A stretch of 44,146 nucleotides of DNA, from the NCBI GenBank assembly GCA_004335835.1, contig RWJK01001961.1, forward strand, positions 5,734 through 49,879, in the 5' to 3' direction. Under the pieces are notes generated by a model. It did not search any database, was not told the origin of the DNA, and saw only the letters and a program-made list of their open reading frames with translations. How positions within the stretch are numbered: the stretch's first letter is position 1; each line of letters opens with the position of its first letter. The translations under genes and the position numbers were made by a program. This document shows, piece by piece, positions 11,314 through 22,100 of the stretch. This stretch comes from Scenedesmus sp. ARA3. Its lineage: Eukaryota; Chlorophyta; Chlorophyceae; Sphaeropleales; Scenedesmaceae.

Positions 11314-12206
11314 TACTTGCTGGCGTATGGCCAGCAGCAGCGGCTGCGCGGCAACTGCAGCAGGGAGTCGGCAGGTCACATGCGGAGAGGAATGAGGTTG
11401 TGTGGCGCTGCAGCAGGCAGCTGCAGTTGCCGCTGGTGCAGCAGCGGAGCAGTGGGCGTGTTTGATGGTGAATCGTGCTCTTGGGACAGATGGATGCAGG
11501 TCTTGAAGCAAGACATGAAGGTTGTAAGTTTGTTGTTGAAGCAGCTGCTCTGTGACGGACACTCAGTGGAATGGCCAGCTGTGACAGCTCAGCTTATACT
11601 GATGAACAGGCCCTGTTCTCTAGGTACCTGCCAGGTCTGCAGTGTTCTGCAGCGACCGCCCTGTGCGTGAGGCGGGTTTAGTGCTGTGCATTGTCATCCG
11701 ACGGACCTGGTTGGTAACAGTAACGTTGATGTTGTGTGCGAAAACCCCGCTCCTGCATTGGAGAGGAGGCTCTGTGTGACTGTAGAATGTCCCCTAGTGG
11801 ACAAGGCGGTGGTGGGGTACCAGGTCATTCAAAGGCCAGGAGTGGTGGCAAAGTGGCTGGCTGAGTGCATGTACACACGCAGTCTATAAATTTGACATAT
11901 TAAGGGGCTTCTTTGCTGTGTTCTTCAACCACGGGCTTGGGCAGCGAGCAGGCTTGAAGATCAGGCGACATCAGACTGTCACATTCATTCGGATGTGCAA
12001 CCGTCCAATGATTTCAAGGCGTACTGGTGCACCGCCAGACATTACAACGGTTGAAGATGGATGCATTGAAAGTTCTGTTGGAGCAAACAAAGAAAAAAGA
12101 CAAAGCCAGGATTCGCAATCCTTTCTGCCTGATCTTCGGATCGTTTCGTCGGGCTTTTTACATGGCTTCGGGATGACAAAAAAACTAAAGAAGCGCTTCA
12201 GCGTTC
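11314..12206. other. PABPN1 3' flank and cyclase 5' flank
   Basis: No gene supported. A TGTAA word at 11523-11527, the usual polyadenylation signal of chlorophyte algae, lies about 210 bases after the PABPN1 stop and is a candidate signal. The 11918-12220 open frame has no recognisable domain and overlaps the expected 5' UTR of the cyclase gene. Confidence 0.4.
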
Positions 12207-15200
12207 ATGGCAGGCCCTAGGTGGCAGAGCTGGGTCGGGGCCTTGCTGGTGTTCCCCTTTTTGTTGACTGCAGCACAAGCTGCTGTCTGCGATACAGGTT
12301 GCCAAGCACAGCAACGATCGTCTTTGACTGATCTGTATGCGGCCACCGGGGGCCGGGGCTGGCGGAGGCAGTCGGGATGGGACTCCGGGTCCCTGGATCA
12401 TTGCAGCTGGGTTGGCGTGAGCTGCTGCGGCACGGATGGCATTCCTGATGCATCGGGTCCGCGATCTGCGGCCTGCCCGCTGCCTGGGGGCGTGGCAGGG
12501 CTGGACCTTGGCTTGAACAACCTGACAGGTGCGTGGCCTGCTGCTGCTCTGGCTGGGCTGTCAAGCTCCCTGGCATACATCAACCTGCGAGGCAACAGCC
12601 TTCAAGGACGATTGCCGGAGAGCATCAGTGGCCTGCAGCAGCTGTCTGTGCTGTACATAGATGATGCAGGCCTCAGCGGGGCGCTGCCTGCAGGACTGGG
12701 GCAGCTTGCAAACCTTACACAGCTCACTGCGGCAGGCAATGGATTCAGCGGCGCCTTACCAAGAAGCTTGGGGCAGCTTCAGCGGCTGCGGCGGTTGACT
12801 GTCAGCAGCAACGCCTTGACTGGGGCGTTTCCTGTAAGCTTGTTGGCTCTGCCGCAGCTGCAGCAGCTGGATGTGTCAAACAACCAGCTGTCTGGGCAGT
12901 TGCCAGCTACAGCACCGGCTGGAGTGGAGAGCAGCAGCAACACACCGCTGGGAGCGTTGGGAGGTGAGCATGAGCAGCAGCATGACGTGTATTGCAAAGC
13001 ATTGATGCAGGAACTGCAAGTAATCCGCTGCTGGACAGAAGCCTGTCGTTCAACACAGAGGCACCTGCAGCATGCATAAGCAAACCACTCTGTGCGGTAG
13101 CGTCAACAGCAGCCAGCACCCACTGCAAGCGTGTTTGCCGCATTTCAAGAAATGCAGCATGCAGCGTCACATACATGTTGTCTTGCATCCTTGCTCGTCG
13201 CTGTCAACCCATGCAGCCACTCACAGTGACATGCTGCCATTGTGTCAACACGACTGCGCTTATTCCTGCCATCACAGTGTCAAGAAACGAGATTCTGGAG
13301 GTCAGGCTTAGCAGCAATCAGCTCAGCGGCCCTCTGCCTGGCTGGCTGGCTGCTCTGCCTGTCATCCTGTTAGATGCTAGCAGCAACAAGCTCAGTGGCA
13401 GCCTGCCTGCAGCAGCGCTGGGCAGCAACCTGGTGCTGCAGGAGCTGCTGCTTGCAGGAAACAGGTTCAGCGGCAGCTTGAGTGCAGACACGTTCAGGTG
13501 GGCATTGTTTGTGCAGTGGACGGCACTGAGAAAAAATGGCGAAGCTGTAGCAGGTTGGATGAGCAGCCCGTGCATGTGTTGCTTGCTACATCCGAATTTT
13601 GCCTGTGCAGACACGTTCAGGTGGGTAATGCTGTAAAGTGGATGGGTTGGAGCTATAGGGATGGCACAGGCTGCAGCAGGCATGGTTGGTGGTGCATAAA
13701 CATTGTGATGCGTGCTGCTTCCGAATCTTGCCTGTGGATATGTGCATGGCTGGAAGGTGTGCGTGAGGACCAGTGCTGTGCATCAACCCACAACCATGCT
13801 CCAAACCCAAGGCACACTGAATGTCCATTGCAGTGACGTGCAGCAGCCTTCGTTGGCTTGCTGCACCATGCCCTGGTGCACTGCTTGACTCTTGGTTGCT
13901 CTGGCTGCTGTGCTCTGTCTTGCATCTCAATTCAACTGCAGCGGCAACCTGCGCGTGATAGACTTGAGCAGCAACAGCCTCACAGGCAGCGTGCCAGCAC
14001 CAGCAGCAGGCTCGCTGCAGCGGCTGGACCTTTCAAACAATAACTTCACTGGGCAGCTGCCGGCTGACCTGGCGCAGCTGCCGACGCTGAGGCAGCTGCA
14101 GCTGACAGGCAATGAGCTGGCGCCGATGCAAGGATTGCCGGCTGTGCTGCAGCTTGACAGGTGAACCGGGAGAACACGTTTTGCACCCATTCAGAGCGTG
14201 GGGGATGCGAGTTGAACCACAACCATACTCAACAAGCAACTAAACTGTTCATGCCTTGTATTGTTGGGTGCGCTCTTGTGGGTTGATAGCAGGTGCTGCT
14301 GTGACTCTCGGGTGCAGCAGCAGCGGTGGGCAGAGGCCGGATGCAGCTGGATTATTATTGCCGGCACACTGCAGAGCTGCAGCCACTGTCAACAGCTGCT
14401 ATCCTGCATAATCATCATCAGGTTACCCATCATCTGCTATCCTGCATGTTCAGGCATCTGTTTAGCATGCTGCCTCTCTGTCAGCCGCACAGCTGATGCA
14501 TGCATTCCTGCCACTGCCTGCATACTGAGGCTCGGTTCGTGCTTGCTGTCTGCTTCTCTGTCGCTGCATATGCTTGCAGCTCTGCCGCTGCTGTGCCAGT
14601 CGATCCTGTAGGGCAGGCTGGGCTGCTGTGTCAGCCAGTAGTGCTCACAGGCAGCAGCAGCAGCGGCCGTGCCACAGTGCAGCTGGATCCAGCAGTGTAC
14701 GGCTTTGAGGGCTGTTTCTGCAAGGCGCCGCTGGCTGCTGCAGTTGAGCAGCAGGACGGGCGCACTGTGAGAATGACGTGCGTGGCGAAGCAGGTGTGTG
14801 GCAGGTGCAGCAGCTGACCGCAACTCTAGCAGCATTTGTATGCTCCTGTCGGACACATGCTTGCAATGCAAGCTGGGTGCAAGTGGGCTGCCCCAGATTC
14901 GTGGCATCCTGCTGCTCTGGCATTGGCATACATGCAGCAGGGCATGCCACCCAGCTGCTGGTTGTCAGACATAAACCCTTCAGCTTTGCTGTGCCAGCAG
15001 TCGTTGAATGCCCACCTACTCTGCTGCTGCTGCTGCCGCTGCTGCTCGTGCGGTGTGGCGATGCACCATCCGCCTGTGTGCACCAGGGCGCGCCGCTAGC
15101 AGCTGTGCTAGCTCCGCTGCTGTCAGTGACAGCAATAGCGCTGGTGGCGCTGGCGTGTGTGGCTGCTGCGTGGCGCTGCGGGCTGGCTGGGCTGGTGCAG

Positions 15201-16123
15201 CGCATCAGCGTGGAGGCCAAGAAGAAGACGCCGCCAGGCACAGCAGCCAAGGACATCACACTGGTGCTCACAGACGTGCAGGTGTGTATGTGTGCATGAC
15301 TGGCGCAGTTGTGCTGCGCTGCGAAGTAGCTGCAGCCATGCTGTGATGAGGCCTGTTGCATGCACTTCAACCAAGGCCAGTGCGCAGATGCATGCAAGCG
15401 TAGCTTCACTAATTTCTTGCGCACCTCTTTTACTCCTGCAGGGCTCCACTGAGCTGTGGGAGTGGGACCAGCAGCTGGCTTCAGATGCGTTCAAAACGCA
15501 CGACAGGGTTCTGCGGCAGTACATGACGCAGTTCTTCGGCTACGAGGTGTCCACTGAGGGTGATGCCTTCCTGGTGGCGTTCCACGAGCCGTTTGATGCA
15601 GTGGCGTGGTGCCTCTGCGTGCAGATGGCGCTGCACTGTGAGTGATAGTTGAACGCAGCTGTAGGTTTGTTTGCACAGCACATCTCGGGGGTAGGGGCGG
15701 TGTGCGAGGTCCCAAGCCATGCGTGCGAGGCTGTCTATGTGCTGTTTGATGCGGTGGCATGGTGCCTCTGCGTGCCGATGGCGCTGCACTGTGAGTATTT
15801 TGGGTGCACGCATTTAGCGGTTGCAGTGACGGCCTTGAAGCAAGCAGGCAGCTGTGTGCGTGTGTGGCTTTCCACGGGCTTTTTGATGCAGTGGCGTGGT
15901 GCCTCTGCGTGCAGATGGCGCTGCAATGTGCGTACCGGCAGTCGCAAGCAGCGCGAGGCTGATAGTATGCTGTTTGGTCATTGCTTGAGGTGCTGAGCTG
16001 TCGAAGTGCATGCAGTGGGAAAGTTATGCTGGGCAGTCATGAGATTGTGCCGCTTCCAGGGCTCACACTGCTGCAACCATCATGTTACGCAGCTCACTGT
16101 CAGTACGAGCGCTGGATCTGACT

Positions 16124-16163
<40 letters not shown>

Positions 16164-19100
16164 TGCAGACGCCGAGTGGCCGGAGCCGCTGCTGATGCAC
16201 AAGTCCACCTGCCTCGACACTGCCAGCACGCTGGAGCTGAAGCGCCGGCAGCGCCAGGACCGCTGGCAGACGCGCATGACGCGTGCAGTTGCAGGCGACG
16301 ACGCAGCGCGGTCCAGCGGCTGGCAAGGCGGCCGCACTGCCAGCGCTGCGACAGGTGTTGGGGATGGCACTGCTGCAGCCGCCATGGCAGCAGCTGCTGC
16401 TGCTGGTGTGGCTGGGAATGAGGCTGACGGGCCTCTGGAGCACTTTCCAGATACGCTGCCGCCAGCACCACTGGTGGCTGTGGATCAGGACCCTGCTGCA
16501 GCGTATGAGGATGAGGAGGCGCTGCTGGGGCAGGGCCAGGGCAGCAGCAGCGACAATGCGCTGGAGGCGCGCATGGCTGTGGAGGGCACTGCGCAGGGCG
16601 GCCCGGGCGGCAAGGTGAGGCGGCGTGATGGTGTGCTGGTGTGCGGCGGCTGTTGGTGTGGTAGCAGCTGTGCAGCATGTGCGTGCACTGGACACAATCT
16701 GCATTGGACACAGTCGTGCTTTGGACACAATCTTGCAGCTCCTGTGATTTGCTGACAGCACTGGGTTCACACGAACGAGTCCCGAGGACGTGAACACAGG
16801 CTCAACGAAAGAGAGATTTCGAGTGGGAAGGAGGGGGGCTTGAGTGGTGTGAAGTGTTTTGGAGTGGTGTGAAGTGTGTTGAGAAGAAGAGGGGTTACAC
16901 GGTGTGCACAGGCAACTACGTTGCAACGAACACCCGAACCCACCCAGTGTCAAGTGTGTTTGTTTGTGTTTGTTACACATGGGGGCCAGGCAATTCCAGC
17001 CTCTTGAACTGGCATATCATACCAGCCAGGTAGGGTTTCAAGTCCAACTCCGTCCCCCACCACCATCACGACGAACAGCAAGTCTGCAGCCTCACTGCCC
17101 GCCTAGCAAAATGACCACAATGCTGCAGCAGAACGGAGTGGTCGCCGCCAAGGAACAGCATGGCATGGCAAGCAAGCATGCAAGCNCAGGGCATGATAAG
17201 GCATGCAAGCAACACTTACAGAGACCTGGCTGCAACACCACACTGCTGTTGATGCCCACAGTGTGTTGTGGGCATTAATTCACTGCTTTGCGCGAAGAGG
17301 TCTGTTACAGGGGTGGGCAAGCTACCGCCCTAGAGCGAGTCACTTGCGCGGGAGAGAGGCTTGTTACAGGAGAAGGCAAGCTATCACCCGAGAGTGAGTC
17401 ACTCGCCCTACTTTCAGCTCACATATCGTATGAACTCGATAGCAAGCCACAAGACGCCACTTGCGCGGGGTTCGAAAGCTGATCCCATGATTTGGCTGTC
17501 ACAAAGCGATCCTGCAGTCTATGGGCATCCAGCTCACCACCAGCTCCAAAGCGAGTTGACAGTCCTCCGTGGTGTAGGCGGTTAGCATACGAGGTTCTCA
17601 CCCTCGCGACCCGGGTTCGAGTCCCGGCGGGGGAAGCTGTTTTGCTGCTTTGCCTGAGCCACCTCGTCACCCCGTGTTCCTCTCCGCCCCTCTCGGACCT
17701 GGCTGCCTCAAAGTCAGGATATGCCTTCTGTTTTAATCAACGACTTTTTCACACACGGCTGTGCAATGCCGTAATATTGATTGCAAAGCATGTACCTTCT
17801 GCAATAACAAACAGGCTGGGCCGGACAGCAGGCGGGCTGGGCCTGACATCTTAGTCTCATGTCTTACTGCCGCCAGCATCTGAAGTGCCTGTAGGCTGCC
17901 GCACAGCTCACTTACCAATCTCTTTCTTCCCCCGCCCGCTGTTCCACGATATGTATGCAGGCCGGCAAGGGTGTGCTGTTCCGCGGGCTGCGCGTGCGCA
18001 TGAGCATCGCCACGGGCGGCGTAGACTCCATCCGCATGCACAGCGTCACGCAGCGCGCAGAGTACGTAGGGGAGGTGCTGCGCAAGGTGCAGGCGGTTGG
18101 GGAGACGCCCCACGGTGGCCAGGTGGGCTGAGCGCTGCTGGAGCACTATTTGTAATTGATGTAGTGGATTGTGTGTGCCGCTGTGTTGTGTCTTAAGGCT
18201 GCCGTTTGTCGCTGTTGCAATGCTTGTAGTGATGTGCTTGTCCGCGCCTATGGCAGTGCAAGATTTACCGCTCTTGTCTGCTTCAGCAGTCGTCCATGTT
18301 CAACGTCACATCGCAATATGGTGACTGTTTTGTGCGGCTTTGACGCTGAGCTGAAGTGCAGAGCACGCTGGCAGTAGCCTCAGAGCTGGACCCGCTCAAC
18401 TTTGCATATTGGAGGTATCGCACCATCAACTTCCCACCACACAAACTCATGCCTAATCGCAGATCATGATGGACTCGGACAGCTTTCGCGGCATCCACGC
18501 GCGCCTGCCGGAGCTTGGGGGCGCCGTGCTGGAGGCCACGCAGAAGCTGCTGCAAACTGACACCTCAAACTTGCACACCATGAACTTCACACCACTTCAA
18601 CTCACCAGGAACTTCACACCAGACGAATGTCACACCCCACTGATTGCATGCCGCAGATCATGATGGACTCAGAGAGCTTCCGCGGCATCCATGCGCGGCT
18701 GCCGGAGCTTGGCGGTGCCGTGCTGGAGGCCACGCAGAAGCTGCTGCGCGGCAACAGCGCCGCGGGGCCCAGCGCGCAGGAGATTGTGGAGATGTTCTCT
18801 GCGCCGCCCCACGCGGAGCACACCGACCGTGAGTGTTTGAAGCTTGTGCTTTGCGTGCGATGCTTGTATGGCAGCGCACTACTGCTTTGCAGGAGATTGT
18901 GGAGATGTCTCTGCGCCGCCCCACGCGGAACACACCGACCGTGAGTGCTGCTGATCGCTGCTGTCATTGATGTGCATTGGTGTAGCAGCGGGGCCCAGCG
19001 CGCAGGAGATTGTGGAGATGTTCTCTGCGCCGCCCCACGCGGAGCACACCGACCGTGAGTATGCTCTGGGACTTGCTGGCTCCCTTGATGTGGTTGATGT

Positions 19101-22100
19101 AGCAGCGGGGCCCAGCGCGCAGGAGATTGTGGAGATGTTCTCTGCGCCGCCCCACGCAGAGCACACCGACCGTGAGCCTGCTGTGACAGTTGCTGGTTCC
19201 CTTGTTTGTGGTTGGTGTAGCAGCGGGGCCCAACGCGCAGGAGAGTGTTGTGATGTTCTCCGCACCACGCGAAGCGCACCAACCGCGAGTTGACTTCATC
19301 ATTACCGGTTTCTTTGTGGCTGGATATACAGGACATACGGGGTTGCCACCTGGAACATCACCTGCTGCTGCTGCTGCTGCTGGCTGCTGCTGTGTTGACT
19401 GCTGACCCCTCACCCTTTCTCTTACCGCCTTTCTTTGCCAACCGCAGGCCTGCAGCCCAGCGTGTTCCTTGGCCGCAGCAGCCCCACCAATGTGCTGCAG
19501 CCGGTGGACCAGGCCAGCACAGATGGCCCCACGCAGCACAGAACAGTCACAATGCGGCCTGAGGATACACATGGGGCCAGCCAGGCTGATGCTGCTGCAG
19601 CTGCTGCAGGTGCGGGTGCGGGTGCGGGGTTGGCAACAGCGTTGCGGCGTTGGGGTGTGATGTGTTTCTGCAGTAGCACCTTTCAGCCGGGAAACAGTGT
19701 TCACTTGCTTCATCCGTTGAACGTACTACGTTACTACTGTGGTACTCTCAGTCCGTGAGCCAGCTGCTTGCTTGGACGTCCTCATTGTGCTCTTACCCAC
19801 GTCAATTACAACTGAAGCACAGGCGAGCTTCTCTTGCTGGCATGCAACTCCTGGGCGCTCGCTTCCTTCAGTGCATGTTGCATCCCAGTGTCCTGCTTCA
19901 ATATGTGCACGCAGCCCGCTGCTGCAACGGTGCTGCGCATCACCGCCAGGTGCTTGCTTACATCATATTCACCGTGCTTTGCGCCGTCCCCTCCCATGCA
20001 GGTTCTGCGCGTGAGGCTGCTGCTGCTAGCTTTGTGGCTGCCACGCAGAAGCAGCAGCTGGGGCGCTGGACGTGTGGCGAGCAGGGCGTGCCTGGCAGCG
20101 GTGACATTGAGCAGGGCAACATCAGCAGCTCGCCACGGCCGCCCAGGGCGCAGCGAGGGTGAGGGCCACTTGCTGTTTTGCACTGCTTGCAGATCTGGCC
20201 CACATATATTGTCGACAGCCGCAGCTGCGTCAATGCCGGTTGCTGCACCAGGCGGCACACCTGCTGGGCCTACGTGGTGATGATTCATTCTGCGTCAACC
20301 CACCCTTCTGCGCTGCACTGTTTGCTGTATCCCCGCATCGTATGTCTTTGATACACGCAGGCTGCTGCACCAGGCGGCGCACCTGCTGGGCCTGCGTGAC
20401 GATGATTCAGTCTGCAGTGAGATGGAGGGACTCCACGGTGCCAATGGCACCTTCACTGAGTGCGGCGCAGCCACCACCAGCAGCGCTCAAGCCTCTCCCC
20501 GCAGCAGCCCCCTGATCGGCGGCACGTCGCCAGCCGCCGGCGGCCGATCGAGCTTGGCGGCTGGCGGCGGGCTGGGCGGCGTGCTGCGGGAGGTGCACGG
20601 CTGGGCGGTGAATGCGGCGGCGGCGGCGCCTGGCGGGCTGCTGGCGAAAGGTAGCGGTGGTGCAGGAGGCAGGAGCAGGCGGCGGCGCAGTGAGGCGTGG
20701 GGTGGTGCGAGGCGGCGCAGCAGCTTGTCGTATGGCGTGATGGTGATTGACATGGGCGTGCACCAGCTGAGTGGGCTGCTGCAGAAGGTCAACCTGGTGC
20801 AGGTGGGTGTGGGCTGGCAGGGAGGTAGGCACAGCTGGAAAACGACAGCATGGTGTATGTCAAAAGAGCCGCTGATAATCAGCAGCAGACAAAGATGTGG
20901 TGGAGTGACACTCCTGATGGTGTTAGCTGCTTGCTCCCACTTCCCACTCACTCGCTAGCAACGCGTGCAATGTCCTCTTTGTACTGGCCGTCTACTAGAA
21001 AAACGCATCCCGCATGTTTCCCCTATGCAACAGACCACACACAAATGCGTCAGGAGACTCCCGGCTTCTTTAATGCATTCATGGCACACAGTTTCACTCT
21101 CATTCCTGCCAACAGATCGACGCATCACAAACATTACATGTTCCTGATGTGTGCAGGTGATGCCTTGTGGGCTGGAGGACCGTGCACGCTTCTTCCCGCG
21201 CCTGGACAGTTTGCGGCAGGAGACCCCCGGCTGTTTTTCCATGCATGCTTTTTTACTCATTACACCCGCATTCTTTGGTGTGTTGCGAAATCATTCTGCG
21301 TGGTGCAAATGTGTGCAGGTGATGCCGTGTGGGCTGGAGGACCGTGCACGCTTCTTCCCGCGCCTGGACAGTTTGCGGCAGGAGACCCCTGGCTACTTTG
21401 ACGCGCCGGCAGCAGGGCTGGTGCCACTTGGGCCTGGCAGTGGCAACACAGCGCTGGACATGCCCGCAGTCACCATCGTGTTCTGCACCATCGACAAGTG
21501 AGTGTCAATAAGCCTGCCGAGCTGCTGCGATGCATACGTTTGTGAAACTACATCTTTCATGGCTTGCTGTACGAAATCGCTGCTTCGCACCAGTACTGCA
21601 AGATTGTTGAAGCCAGCTGCAAGGCTGCTGAGGTAGCGCTGGAGCTGTACAGTGACGCTCCACTAAACCTCCTTTGGTGTGCTGTGCCGCAGGGTACTGT
21701 GAGATTGTGGAAGCCAGACATGAGGCCATGAGCTGCCATAAGATAACAGCCTCCCCTGCTGTGTCGAGCGCCGAACCTGCGCTGACTTCACTCAATATGC
21801 ACTGCCACAGGTACTGCGAGATCGTTGAAGCCAGCCGTGAAGCCGCTGAGCTGGCGCTGGAGCTGTACAGCGACGCGGTGCGCTGGCTGCTGCTGGTGGG
21901 CGGCGGCTACGAGTGCCAGGAGGCTGAGGGCACCTTCATGGTGGCCTTCAGCAGCGCTGACGTGGCAATCGAGTGGTGCCTGATGGTGCAGCAGGTGCTG
22001 CGAGACATGAGCTGGCCCGCCAGGTATGAGCTGGTGCTGTGTTGGCTGTGTGGCAGTTGTTGTGATACATGCGCACGCAGTGCAGGGTGCAGTAGCTGGG

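Noticed and set aside
10468..11562. 364-codon minus-strand open frame across the N gap
   Set aside because: It runs antisense to PABPN1 exons and introns, uses undefined codons through the gap, and is composed of Ala/His/Cys-rich low complexity.
16063..16980. 305-codon minus-strand frame opposite cyclase exon 7
   Set aside because: Antisense to a GC-rich coding exon and a CTG tract; no domain, while the plus strand fits the cyclase by motif and phase.
18614..19336. 240-codon minus-strand open frame over the exon 9 array
   Set aside because: It is the reverse complement of the repeated exon tails (GRCAPRGAAQRTSPQSPARW repeated); its length comes from the frame-preserving repeat, and it has no independent motif.
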